Shown here one piece after another: positions 48,699 through 60,117 of a stretch of 64,000 nt of DNA. The stretch lies in the NCBI GenBank assembly GCA_963930655.1, contig OZ005621.1, positions 21,067,001-21,131,000 on the forward strand. Direction: 5' to 3'. Position 1 is the stretch's first letter, and every line of letters starts with the position of its first letter. The DNA is from Myrica gale (taxonomy: Eukaryota; Streptophyta; Magnoliopsida; Fagales; Myricaceae). A program made the position numbers and the translations under genes. The notes beneath the pieces are model-generated. The model worked only from the letters and a program-made list of their open reading frames with translations. It was not told where the DNA came from and searched no databases.

Positions 48699-51085
48699 AT
48701 GTTCACTCATAACGGCCCGCTCTCTAACGCCCCAATATCCCCAACCCCTCCTCTCCCACCACCGCAATCAGCACCCTCCGCCTCCGGTGCACCTCAAAAC
48801 AAAAACCGCACTTCTCCCGCGGCTCCCTGCTCCTCCTCTCCTCTTCTTCACTCTCCATCACCACCGCTCCATTGCCCTCATCTGCTGAATCTCTACCACC
48901 ACCAGTTGACATCACCATCACTGACGGTGTCTTCATCGACTTCAGCCTCTGCCCCACCACGACCTTCCCCTCCTCCACCGACCTCTCCACCAACCCACTA
49001 TGCTCCGAGTCCCTCCCTTTAGGCCGCCTTATCCTTGGCCTCTACGGCCACCTCGTCCCCATCACTGTCTCCAACTTCAAGTCCATGTGCTCCCCCTCCT
49101 CCTCCTCGTCCTACAAGAACACCCTCGTCCACAAAATCTTCGCTGGCCAATTCTTCCTCGCCGGCCGCCAAGGACGCCGTGACAAGGCGGAGGTTCGTCC
49201 TCCCCATGACTTGCCTCGCAACACCGAGACTGTCGATTCTAGAGCCTTCGTGCTTACGCATTCGCGTGCAGGCGTTGTTTCGCTGTGTTTATCCGAGAAT
49301 GACGACGACGACGACGAAATCAAGCTCGACCCCAACTATAGGAATGTGGAGTTCTTGATAACCACGGGACCAGGGCCGTGCCCTCAACTCGATAGTAAGA
49401 ACATTGTTTTCGGGACAGTATTGGAAGGTGAGTTTGTGCTTAAAGTTTTTTTTTTTGGAATTAAGATGATAACGTAGGTGCTTATCTTCTACTGTCTTGA
49501 AACTCTCATTTTGTTTTCTTTTTGCATTTTTGGTTATGTATGTAACTCTTATGCTTAGAGAGAGAGAAAAAAAAGTATGCAACTTTTACCCAGAAATGTG
49601 TACTTTTGTTGGGTTGAAGTTACTTCTTGTGCGCACTATACGATCTTATATGGTTCTATTAGAAAGAAGCTCTTTTGGTAGATCAACATGTACACTGTTT
49701 GGGGTTTGTGCAAGTTTGGTGTTTCAACAATTTATTGAACAAATTCAATAATTGGTAGAAGATATAGCAAAGTGTGATTGTTCAAAATTAGGTAATTTGT
49801 TCCAGTAGTTTTCCAATTTTCCATGAGTTGGACTTATGATAATTACATGTCTTATTGTATTTATGAAAATTTGGTAATTTTGTGGCCGTAGTTTCATATT
49901 ACCTCTTGCTCTGCATTGTGTGGATGAAATCAAGTTTAAGATTAGGTGGGAAATAAAAATGGATTTCATTTCATTTTGCTCCTAGACAACATTCCGGTTC
50001 CCAAATCGAACTGATTTTTATGTATGCTATAACGCAATTAGCATTCTTGTCTGCTTTCCAAGCTTATTTTGAACGACCATTGTGTGCAGTCATTTGTGCC
50101 GACGTTTGTACTTATCAATGGTCAACGAGAATATACTAAGTACTCTCATAAAATATTGGCCTGTGAAAAATGATCTTCTGGTTTTTATTAACTTTTGCAA
50201 AGTATGTAGGGGTGGCAACAGAGATCTTATTTTTTGAAAACATGTAACTATGTCCCTGTTATAAGGATTCTCTGGGGTCTTCTGGTTCAGCTGTTGGTCG
50301 CATAAGTTAGATGCCCGAATGTAGTGTACATATATAAAGCGTGAAATCCAAGGAAGCGCTAGCTACATTTGTGCTCGAACATCAAAAGGACCAGTCAAAG
50401 TTGCTTTTAAAGCTCCTTAGAATCATTATAAGACTCAGTTCTACCCAAAAAGAAACTATGCGGGTCTCGGCCTTATATCATTCTTTTCTCATTACTTCTC
50501 TCTCACTCCGTGTGAGACTGAGGATGTCACATAAAGATTGTTGTTGGAATATCATAGATAAGAAATATGATCATTAGTATAAAGCTGACGTTTAAACTGT
50601 TGGGTCAAGCAGGGTTCTTATATTTGTGTGATGCTTCAGTTAGAAATTCCCATGATCATTTCATCTCACCAGCAATTGTTGTGCTTGCATTGTAAGATAG
50701 AACATCTTCTTCATACTTATATATGTTTAGCTTTGAAGATCCTTTGCATCTTCGTTTCGTGCTTGTGCCACTGAGTTAACTTTCAGTTTCTAAAGTCCAA
50801 AATGGAATCTCTCTTATCAGAATTTCTGCCATGCTATCCTCAACGATCATTAACCTCTCAGTTGAACTCTGTTAGGTTTGGATGTTGTGACAGCCATAGC
50901 CTCTATCCCCAACATACAAACCAGGTGAACGGATTCGCCAGTTCAATGACCTGGCTGAATTTCTTGGAGATGGAAGAGCCCAAAATGCTCGTTCAATTTG
51001 GAACAGGCCTCTTAAAACAGTATATATCAGTGACTGTGGAGAGCTCAAAGTGGCTAAGCCTTCACTCTCTCCTAGTCTACCTTAA
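48699..51085 (+). CDS. CYP26-2: CYP26-2-like chloroplast cyclophilin (peptidyl-prolyl isomerase), reading frame broken twice
   Basis: Plastid cyclophilin-like isomerase. Exon 1 (to 49427) encodes DITITDGVFIDFSLCP, LGRLILGLYGHLVPITVSNF, VHKIFAGQFFLAGRQG, DLPRNTETVDSRAFVL, SLCLSENDDDDDEIKLDPNY, EFLITTGPGPCPQLDSKN and FGTVLEG. Exon 2 (50876-51085) encodes LDVVTAIASIP and then, one frame over, KPGERIRQFNDLAEFLGDGR to LKVAKPSLSPSLP. The shift lies in a CCCC run near 50914 (one extra C against the expected IPTYKP). At the N-terminus the transit-peptide-like frame (NIPNPSSPTTAIS...SRGSLLLLSSSLS) has no ATG after an upstream stop at 48725; the ATG at 48699 is in another frame, switched again across C-runs near 48730-48750. 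Either assembly homopolymer errors or a young pseudogene. Confidence 0.8.
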
Positions 51086-51368
51086 CACCTGCATGATCTG
51101 ATTCAAGATCCTTCGGGTATCTACTTGTTAATTTTTCTTGTACCCATTTCTTTCCTTGAAGGAAAAAAAGAAAATTGTTTTATATGTTCAATACTTCAGA
51201 AAGAAAAAGCAGACCACATTATTCTTCGATTTTCTCAGGGCAAGTACTATGCAGAGCTTGTTGAATGGAAGTTGAAAGTTATAACTCAGAACACCCCCCC
51301 TCCCCTGCATTATTTATTTGTTTAACTCAGTCAACAGCATGATTTTTAACCTGCTATCTTAAAAGTAC

Positions 51369-51588
51369 TTTTTTTTTATAACGTGGAAATCACTCAAAGT
51401 TGGACCGTTTGGCCCAACCTTGAAGTACAAAACACAGCCTACTGGACCGACCCCATAAACCAGGGAGCAGATAAGTCAAGAACTCACCCAGTAGAAGAAA
51501 AATTCATCTCACACCCTTCTAGACTCGAACTTGGTACGTCGAGCCCCAAGGGGGATGTCCCTCCTAACTACTGAGCTATCGCCCTTGG
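51369..51588 (-). mobile_element. tRNA-derived SINE
   Basis: On the minus strand the element starts CCAAGGGCGATAGCTCAGTA, with an A-box (TAGCTCAGTAGTTAGG, 51578-51563), a B-box (AAGTTCGAGTC, 51532-51522) about 31 bp further, a body ending CACGTTAT and an A9 tail (51377-51369). This is the Pol III promoter layout of tRNA-derived plant SINEs. It sits just downstream of the cyclophilin gene. Confidence 0.8.
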
Positions 51589-51665
51589 TTTTTTTTTTGC
51601 ACCCTTGGGGGTTCTTGAAAGTTCTTACGACAGTATAGAATGTTGGAATGTAAATATGTCAGTAT

Positions 51666-51720
51666 CTGCCATTTAGTTCCATGTTGAATTTAAACTATTC
51701 AACATGGAACTAAATGACAG
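51666..51720. repeat. Near-perfect 23-bp inverted repeat (hairpin)
   Basis: CTGCCATTTAGTTCCATGTT plus GAA (51666-51688) pairs with 51698-51720 with a single mismatch around a 9-nt loop. There is no T-run or gene end that would make it a terminator, and no miRNA I recognise. Confidence 0.85.
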
Positions 51721-52269
51721 ATGCGTCTGAAATTATAAGATCGAGTTTTGGGATGAAGTGTTCCGGATATTATGAGATTTGGATGAGGTGTTGCTTTCGA
51801 TTATTCCTGGTTTTCTATGTAAGAGCTTTGTTTTATACTGGAAGTTCTGCCAATCTCGGTTGTTGTTCTGCCAGAAACAGGCCATTGGTGGTGCTTATTT
51901 GGGTGAGGAAACCACTCATCTTTGCACCATAGGATATCATGAATAAGAGCAACTGACGCATGATCAAACTTATTCTCTGGTTGACAAATGAAAGTGAAGA
52001 GGCCCATGCAATAAGCCCAAAAGCTACCAAACTAGGGTGGAACTTTGATGTAGGATAAAATGACCAAAGCTTCAAGTCGTTCCACATTGGTTTAGGCCCA
52101 TTGAAGTTGAGTGAACCAAGGAACAAAACATCGACCAGCCCAACCAATTAGAAAAAAAAATGTGACAGCCAAACCGTTTACTTGGGTATGGGTTGATAGT
52201 CAACCCAGAACCAAAGTTTAAGGTTTACAATGCAGTGTGAGGTCCACTGCAATCCAAACTCTACTGATT

Positions 52270-52478
52270 TTTTTTAGCAGGGTGTTTGAGTTAATATACG
52301 CGCATTTCGACTACTTTTAAGACCTATATAGCCTCTCTGTTTCACACAAACCGAGCAATTACCAGGCTAAAAACTTGGAGTAGCCTCAAAGGGTTAGTAG
52401 TACCTATAAAAATTTAAACTTGAGACACTGAAAAGAGCAAACTACTAAAGCCTAAGCTTTAATCACTAAGACAACTTT
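52270..52478 (-). mobile_element. Diverged SINE-like repeat
   Basis: On the minus strand TTGTCTTAGTGATTAAAGC resembles an A-box and GTGTCTCAAGTTTAAATTTT a decayed B-box, followed by ACTACTAACCCTTTGAGGCT, a phrase that recurs in plant SINE-type repeats as I know them. The tail is T/A-rich. Boundaries are approximate. Confidence 0.42.
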
Positions 52479-53856
52479 TAGTGTTAACTTTACAGAAAAT
52501 TACAATACACCAATATGACCCAGGAAAGAGAATGAGAAACCAACACTCGAAGCCAACGTTGAGCCATTGGAAGGTATCACTTTGGCCAGTATAAGCTAGT
52601 GGGAGGGATTATAATTGCAAATAACAAAAAGCTTTTATGCCTTTTAGCCGGTCAAAATTCCAAACTACCACTTGTGACTCGTCTCTTTCATCTTTCTGGG
52701 GACTAGTCTCTTTCATCTAATATTACAGAAAGTTTAGGGCTATTTGAAAAACATTTTCTGATCTTGAAAATCTCAAAAGTAAAGATCTCCTCCTGCATAT
52801 CTATTCCAGTTTTTTTTCTCTCTCTCAGTAAAAACGGCAAAGGAGAGAGATCTTGAGCTCAACTATGAGAGCAATGCGATCAGATAGAAGAGGGAGAACT
52901 GCACTCTCCTCCAATGCGAGTCAACTCATAGATCGACATCAGTCGGCAAAAAAAGTACATAGTGGTCAACAAGTGGATGGATTGGTAAGGAGGATTTTAT
53001 ACCACCGATTGCAAATAGTGATCCCCCTTACATGTACACCCTCTTGAAACAATAGTTTATTACCTGCAGCGTTGAAATTTCCCCAACCATTTTTATGCTG
53101 CCAACTGAGCCTTCCACGTTTAAAAGAGAACCCCAAAGTCATAAGAATTGATGGGTTGGTGACAATGTCAACAAATCACATTATATGAATTCCCTTGAAC
53201 AATCTTCACGAACAGCCCCAATTTACCAAAATGCCTCTCCATTATTCTTTTAACTTGCATGGCGTAATTTAAAGAGAAATAGATACAATGAAGATTTTAT
53301 TATAAAATTTATATTGATTTTTTATACAATTCAAATAAAAAAAATATTAAGGGTTAAGTATAATTTTTTTTCTCAAAATGTCACCCAATTTTTAAATATT
53401 CTCACAAACTTTAACTTGTTACAACTCGCCCCAACAAACTATATTTCACGTAAATGATAGGTGATATTCTCCTTACTTGAAAAGATAAATTTGACCAGTT
53501 CAATTATAAGTGAATCATTTTTTTTAATAAAAAATCAGTTAAGTACATATTATTTTTTTAGCTTTACAAATTGTTAGAAGTACTGTAATTAGTGATGACT
53601 TAAATGAGTGGTAAAATTATCTTTTCACATAAAGAGAAGGTCATATATCTAATAACTTCAGTCGGTGGAAGGATAAAATTGAAATGAGAAATATAATTTA
53701 TGAAAATGAGTTATAATAAATTAAAATTTATAAAGTATTTAAAAGTTGAGTAATAGTTTGAGGAGATAAATGGTAATTAATCCAAAATTGAATCAATTCT
53801 TGAATGGCCTTATAATATTGACGGCCGGTGAAACAAGGAAACTAGAGAAGCATATG
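52479..53856. other. Intergenic spacer, no recognised gene
   Basis: AT-rich sequence. A short open frame at 52853-53047 (plus) is rich in Ser/Arg without a domain I recognise. A diverged copy of the GTAATTTA-GAGA-ATAGA repeat of 7.1 kb lies near 53265. Confidence 0.5.
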
Positions 53857-53899
53857 CACGTGTTGGAGGGACCGACGTACGTCAACCAACACGTGTTGG
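53857..53899. promoter_or_regulatory. Cluster of ACGT-core palindromes (two G-boxes) upstream of the KNOX gene
   Basis: Within 43 bp: CACGTGTTGG (53857), GACGTACGTC (53874) and the 14-bp palindrome CCAACACGTGTTGG (53886). CACGTG is the G-box bound by plant bZIP and bHLH factors. A further ACACGTGT lies near 54260. The cluster is 760-800 bp upstream of the KNOX ATG; assignment to that gene is by position only. Confidence 0.5.
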
Positions 53900-54662
53900 T
53901 ACGAGACTTATCCAAACAGTATCTCCAGTGGGACCGTGACTTGTCGATCGACCGCAGTGGGGACCACTGACCACCTTCGAACTGAACTTTCGGCTTTAAC
54001 ATGTGGGGACCACGGACCAGCAGGGGGCGCGCGTGAACTCTTCTCAGATTTTTAGCCGCCGGCGTTTCTTTTTTTTCTTTTTTTCCTACGTTGCCGCCGG
54101 CGCTTCTACTGTACGCTGTATAACCGTATGCCCCCGCTACGTAGCAAGGCAAAAGGTGGTCCCTCGGATAGGCTGCAGTTCCTTTCGTTTACAGGTGTAC
54201 GGACCTGATTTGCAGGTCGTGGCGCGAAACCAAAAGTGGTCCATGAAACCTGGTTCGAACACGTGTCCACTGTACGGGTTCATGTCACGTAGTTGCTTCC
54301 AAACATCATCAATCATCAATCTTTGTCTTAATGCACAGTTCGCCAATAGCATCGCAGTACAAATCCTGGCCACGTCACTAGCATCCTCACCGTCGGATTA
54401 GCTCCTTCCTGGATCCTGGCGTCAAATCCATCTCTGAGATTAAACAATTTATATAATAATAATAATAATAATTATATATTAAGGTCTTCACCCAGAAAGA
54501 GAAATAGCTTGGCCGGATCAACTAGTTCAGCTTTCAACCACCACCATCTCCAGAAGGCAAGCAGGAGAGAAGTTTTTTTCTCGCTAGAAATTGCTCTACT
54601 CTCTACTTTCTGGTCTTTGTCTTTGTGGTGCATATATATGTAGCTAAAAGCTGCAGATATAT

Positions 54663-57600
54663 ATGGCGTTTCACGATCACGATATGGCTTTTGAATCCTT
54701 TGGTGATCAGGAAAGTAGAGATGTGCAACAACGGCTCATGCTTGAAGCCACGGGGAAACCGCCACTCTCTGTGTCCGTCGCCGGCGGATCTGGAGCGCCT
54801 ACTTGGCTCAGCGACGCGATTCTCCGGAGAGAGGATTCGGTCTACTTGCGGAGCAGGAACAACGATGTCCCGTCGATTGTGGCTGCCGGAGGGAGCAGTG
54901 ATCGGAACCGGGAGGAGAGTGAGTGCGAAGGGAGTTGGGAGTGGGAGGGCGCGAGGCACAAGGGGGAGATAGCGGCGCACCCGCTGTACGAGCAGTTGCT
55001 GTCCGCGCACGTCGCGTGCCTGAGGATCGCCACGCCGGTGGACCAGTTGCCGAGGATCGACGCCCAGCTTGCACAGTCTCAGCGCGTGGTGGCCAAGTAC
55101 TCGGCGCTCGGTAACAGCGCCGTCGACGAGAAGGAGCTGGATCAGTTCATGGTTAGTTTACCTAGCTACTTCTTCCTTCATTTTTAAAAATTTGAGAGGT
55201 TTTGTAGGTAAGACTGCAAGCAAGGAGTTAAATCACCACTTCGATCCTATAGCTATATGATCTTGAGTTGAACAATCTGTTCATATTACTCATCCCAAGA
55301 ATCTGTTGCAATTACTCCACATCGTACTCCGTATTTAACGTAAAACTTGTCGGGTTTGATTATTTGAAATGACCATTTTTTTTTCTAAATTATTTGAAAT
55401 GACCATGCGTGTGAGAGTATTATATATTTGGGTGTTGACTCCAGGGCGTAAGTGATTCGAGAGTACTCGTTCTGGTTTCGACACTCATATTGAAGAACAC
55501 GTTTCTCTTTATACTTTTTTTTTTCTTTTTTCTGGGTGTTCTCTGAGTAGCAGTCCAATTTATGATGGGTGACTATCAGAGAGAGAGAGAGCCTTGTGGC
55601 CATTGTCTTGTGTTTTTTTTTTTGCATTCAAAAGATCAGGTTTGAAAAATAAATTAGGGAAACTTGTACGATGGTTCATGGTTATAGTTTTTATTATCGA
55701 TATTAGTGCTAAACTTTTGGATTGTGATGTGAGTCAAAATGTGCAGGTCATGTGGCATCATTAACAGGAATCATGCTGTTGAGAGGACCCTAATAATTGA
55801 ACCTTTACGAGTGTTTTAGAGAATCTCTTTCCAGTAGTTTGATTAACTCAATCCCTGATATCTTTTTATTTTGATCCAGCATGAAGCACCAGTATCGGTG
55901 TCTTGAGCTGGTGGAGTGGCTTTACTGACATCAATATCGATCTGGTGGATTAGTTTGGTTTTTTTATTTCTTCCTTTCTGAACCAATGAGGTATTGCTCA
56001 GGGGCCTGAAACCAAGCCAAAACTATGACACACAAGGACAAGCTTATAAAAGTAGTGTCTGATGCCCACTTGGCTTCCGTAAGTAGAAGAGGCTCATTTG
56101 CCTCGAGTAGCTGCACTAATTGTTGGTGTATTAAGTGCACGCAATTGGATGTAAAATAAAAGGTTGAAAGTACAAGAGTAATGACGCCCGTCAATTCGTT
56201 GACACTTTATATGCTTCTGACCTAAATCCATCCAACTACAACATGAAACAGACGCCCATGAGGGGCCGGATGGATAGTAGTTGATGAAACTGTCGTTGTG
56301 GCTGATGGAAAAGTAGAGTTTTTTCGTGCGGATTCACTACTGTCTCAGTAGCTAGTCTTTTACCTCCATTGATTTTACTGAACTTCTTGACAAATCTAGA
56401 TGTTTATGATATTATCAGTAATATTGTGTTCTTTTATCTGAAATTCCTGTCTTGTGATGTAGACACATTATGTGCTATTGCTCTCTTCCTTTAAAGAACA
56501 ATTGCAACAACATGTTCGCGTTCATGCCATGGAAGCAGTGATGGCTTGTTGGGAGCTTGAACAGTCTCTTCAAAGCTTAACGGGTAATTTCTGTAACCCC
56601 CCCCCCCCCCCCCCCCACCACCACCCAAACAAACAAATAAATAAAAGGCTCCTCATACCTCCTTCTACCTTAGCTGATATTGCTGGCTGGCTTCGACAGT
56701 AGCAAGAGACTGGTACAGTAGTAGATCTTTAAGTGTATCAAAGTTTGCTACTAATTCTTATGGTTCGTTTATTAGGGGGGTTCTCTCATTCTGGTGTTTT
56801 TGTCTCTAATTCAGGCTGCAATTGTAACCAATGGCATGATGAAAATGTTACTCTTCTTCAGTAACTTTTCCATTTTTCTTTCGTTTTTATTTAATTATCG
56901 CAGGTTAATTAAAGTGGCTAATTCAAAGTAAACATCCATGCATGAACAGGTGTATCTCCAGGTGAAGGTACAGGTGCTACAATGTCCGATGATGAAGATG
57001 ACCAAGCAGATTGTGAGACCAACTTGTATGATGGAAATCTAGATGGGTCTGACAGCATGGGATTTGGCCCTCTCATCCCAACTGAAAGTGAGAGGTCATT
57101 GATGGAGCGTGTGAGGCAAGAATTGAAGCACGAGCTAAAACAGGTAAGAATCAAGAATGCATACACGTAGCTGGTCTTTTGTTAACTTATAATAATTAGC
57201 AGATCATAATCATTTTGCTTCTCAGGGTTACAAGGAAAAGATTGTAGATGTTAGAGAGGAGATTCTACGTAAGAGAAGAGCAGGAAAACTTCCAGGCGAC
57301 ACCACCTCATTACTAAAAGCTTGGTGGCAATCACATTCGAAATGGCCATACCCAACGGTGGGTTTGACATAATCGCCTCTAGCTAGTCTTTGGCCACATT
57401 ATGTTGCAAATCTCCCAGTAGCCCTTATTTGCTTTGTGAACACAATTGTCTTTAGGAGGAAGACAAAGCAAGGTTGGTGCAGGAGACTGGCTTACAGTTA
57501 AAGCAGATAAATAACTGGTTCATAAATCAAAGGAAGAGGAATTGGAATAGTAACCCTTCTTCTTCTGCTGTTCCGAAGAGCAAGCGCAAGAGGTAGGCCA

Positions 57601-57713
57601 ATGATTAACCTATTCTTTTGTTCTTCAAGATTGAATTCACTTTATGTTCTCTCTGCCAATTGTAATTTTGAAGCAGTACTGCAGTTGAAAGCAGCAAGCA
57701 GCAGTTCTCTTAA
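54663..57713 (+). CDS. Class II KNOX (TALE) homeodomain transcription factor, KNAT3/4-like, 6 exons
   Basis: Exons 54663-55151, 56463-56583, 56950-57143, 57226-57357, 57456-57592, 57677-57713 give 1110 nt, 369 residues. KNOX1 about residues 102-146 ([20 protein letters not shown]), KNOX2 about 155-203 ([20 protein letters not shown]), then [20 protein letters not shown], which marks class II. ELK region about 261-281 ([20 protein letters not shown]), TALE homeodomain to about 342 with the P-Y-P insertion at 309-311 and WFINQR at 333-338. Without the last intron, translation stops at 57596 after SKRKR (358 residues); I prefer splicing because KNAT3-type proteins usually continue KxKRxS, as in KSKRKSTAVESS here. 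Nuclear; class II KNOX genes act in organ differentiation and secondary wall control. Intron 2 starts near a long C-run. Confidence 0.93.
56597..56618. repeat. Poly-C run in KNOX intron 2
   Basis: About 20 consecutive C starting 14 bp after the exon 2 donor, followed by CCACCACCACCC. Exact length is doubtful in any assembly. Confidence 0.85.
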
Positions 57714-59000
57714 TTGGATGAATTGGAAGAGAGAGAGAGTCAAATCTTCTGGAAGTTTGAGTGTCGGAGCTAGCTATGTTGTGACAGAGAATTGCCTTGA
57801 AGTGAAGATTACAAGTTATTCTAGAAAATGAATCTGCCGTGCCGCCTGATATATTATTTTATGAGCCTTTAACCCAAGCACACTGGATCAGTTTGAGTTG
57901 AAGGGTATGCTTGATGGCATATGTCCCATAAATTTGTTCGTCTTTACCACAATCTCCACAAAATGGTATTGAACTTGAAGAGGTCATCTTGGTAGGATAT
58001 TTATTTTAGGGCAAATGCACTTTTCACTCACGAATTATCATGACTTTTGCACTTAGCATTCTAAACTACTACTTTTGGGAATCTTAACATCAGATCCTAG
58101 ACACTTTGCACAACTTGTCAATTTTTTAGACTAAAATGAAGATAATGTCCTTAACCCACTTTACATATATGGAATATATTGTTGTAAATTCATTAAATTC
58201 TTGGGGTATTAGGGTGCAAAGTGTCAACATTGGTAGTTGGAGGGTGCAAAAATGTCTAAAAATTGAACATAGTGTGCAAAGTGTTAAGTATCTCGAAAGT
58301 GGTAGTTTATTATGTAAAGTGCAAAATCTATAATAGTTTGGATTAACTATTTATTTTTCTTCTACCAAAACGACGACTTTATCACTACATATAATATAAT
58401 AGTAAAATAATTATAAGAATAAAGTCGTCATTACATGTTTACAAAAATATCATTTTTTTCTTCTAAATTAACGGTAGTGTGTTTAAAGCGTAAATAATTG
58501 ATAGTTAATTAACGAAATGTCTCGAAATAATAGTTTATAGAGTGCAATGTATTAAGCGAGTATCAATCCCAAGATTCTGCAGACAAAAATCATATTTAAC
58601 TATAATATTTTTTTACTAAATCAGATATGTACGTGGTTGTTAATGCCATAACAACTTGAACATGATTTCAAATCATAAATTTCCCAAAGAGTTCAAAAAT
58701 AAATAACCGCAACCCACATCGACTAATTCACAATAATAGTTAGGTGATCAGGATCTAGGGCTGGACCAATTCAAACCAAGCTATCAACTTCTTAAAATCC
58801 TCAAAACCAATTCAAATACAAAAATTGTAATATTTGTTTGCCCATAAACACCATAAGCACGTACAAAAACGTGGTTCTAAACGATGATAATTAAATGTCA
58901 TGAACACAACCAACGAGTGTCAGAGCAGAATGTCAATGTCAATGGGAACGAAGCTTCGTGGAACATATCCCATGATATAAGCGATTTAGAAATTTAGAAG
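57714..59000. other. Spacer downstream of KNOX
   Basis: Starts with the KNOX 3' UTR. Around 58000-58570 GTGCAAAGTGT and its relatives recur (near 58213, 58275, 58317), an AT-rich repeat. No gene seen. Confidence 0.45.
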
Positions 59001-59178
59001 ATGTTGGTTAGTGTGTTTTTTTTTATAGAATTTTTAGTGTTTTGAGAATTTTTAGGTGATGTTAATTTTTTTGGTATGCATGCTGCATTTGTTTTTAGGT
59101 GATGTTAAAAAATATGTTCGGTTTGTGTATTTTCAATATTCAAAGAATTCTTAAAATGCAAACGAAACAAACATGCTC
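59001..59178 (+). mobile_element. MITE related to the 44-kb family
   Basis: The interior TTTTGAGAATTTTTAGGTGA, TTGGTATGCATG and AAAAATATGTTCGG parallels the 44.2/44.6-kb copies. TTAGAAG flanks both sides (58994-59000 and 59179-59185), a possible target duplication. More diverged than the two 44-kb copies, so older. Confidence 0.65.
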
Positions 59179-59652
59179 TTAGAAGACTAATCAAACTGGA
59201 CTTCTTTAACAAATTAATTTTTTTCTTTGAAAAATAATTTTTTAAAAAAAAAGTCCTTGGGGTTTTGAAGGAGTCCAAGCCTACCTATCTATTCTCATCA
59301 ATATCTCTTAAGATCATTCATGGGCATGAACTTTAAGTTGATCATAATTTTGCATATAAACTTTCAACCAATTGAAGGAACAAGAAACTGATCACCCCTG
59401 ATCAGTTCTAGCAAAACAATAACTATTCGATCGACATAGATTGTAGGGCCGGAAGCAAACTTCTTTAATTACAGAGCTATAATTTTCACACAGAGTACTG
59501 CTAGTGCTAGATTGGTATGAAACATTGTGGGGGAGCATAATCATATGGGAGTTTAAGGAAGCACAACGACACGAAAATGGTAGAAATTTTTCTCGGCTCA
59601 AAATCATCATCCTGATCACCACCTGAAAAGATCTAATTCCGCCTCTTTTTCT

Positions 59653-60081
59653 TCACGGTGAAGGAGGAGGAGGAGCAGAAAACCTGGAACTGAAACCGGG
59701 AACCAAGTCGTCATCTTCCTTGTCAAAACCACTATCGAAGTTGAGAGCATAACTCTGTGGATCGTACTGGAACCCGTTCTTCTGTTTTCTCTTGTTACCA
59801 TATGCGCTGAACTTCCTTATGAAAGTCTTCCACTTGGGCCCGGCAAGTACTTCTGTAACCTGCTTTACCTTAATCACTTGTTCCATCCACCATGTCTGCT
59901 GCCTGTATTCTCCTTTCTGCTGCAATAGATATCTGCTTTCTTTGTTGTTGCTTTGGCTCCATCTGAACCCCAAAAGCCCAAGGCATCCACACCCACCACC
60001 ATCCGAAACGGCCTCTTCATAGTCTTCCATATATTCTCCTTCTTCACGCTCCTTCAATGGTCTTTCTTCATGGGCATCCAT
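59653..60081 (-). CDS. Small 'stress-induced protein'-type plant protein
   Basis: Single-exon 142-residue protein. N-terminal acidic part (MDAHEERPLKEREEGEYMED), a Cys/Gly patch GGGCGCLGLLGFRW, then SRYLLQQKGEYRQQTWWMEQ, a basic amphipathic segment VIKVKQVTEVLAGPKWKTFI, RKFSAY, KRKQKNGFQYDPQSYALNFD and a proline-rich end (SAPPPPSP). The LLQQKGE, AGPKWKxFIRK and FQYDPQSYALNFD blocks define a plant family often labelled 'stress induced protein'; I know no proven biochemical role. No signal peptide. The leader has a GA repeat (60091-60117). Confidence 0.82.
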   Translation of the reverse strand: MDAHEERPLKEREEGEYMEDYEEAVSDGGGCGCLGLLGFRWSQSNNKESRYLLQQKGEYRQQTWWMEQVIKVKQVTEVLAGPKWKTFIRKFSAYGNKRKQKNGFQYDPQSYALNFDSGFDKEDDDLVPGFSSRFSAPPPPSP

Positions 60082-60090
60082 ATGGGTTTA

Positions 60091-60117
60091 TGTTAGAGAG
60101 AGAGAGAGAGAGAGAGA
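60091..60117. repeat. (GA)n microsatellite in the 5' leader of the stress-induced-type gene
   Basis: About 13 GA units from 10 bp upstream of the minus-strand ATG at 60081. GA/CT tracts near starts are common in plant promoters and are bound by BPC proteins. Confidence 0.85.

Noticed and set aside
48724..49335. Antisense and alternative-frame open frames over cyclophilin exon 1
   Set aside because: The exon is GC-rich and simple in composition, which opens other frames; only one frame carries cyclophilin motifs.
51801..52147. Possible retrotransposon-derived open frame (minus)
   Set aside because: I could find no reverse transcriptase, RNase H or zinc-knuckle motif in it.
52853..53047. Short Ser/Arg-rich frame considered as a lost 5' exon
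   Set aside because: No family match, and no downstream exon continues it before the KNOX gene, which has its own start.
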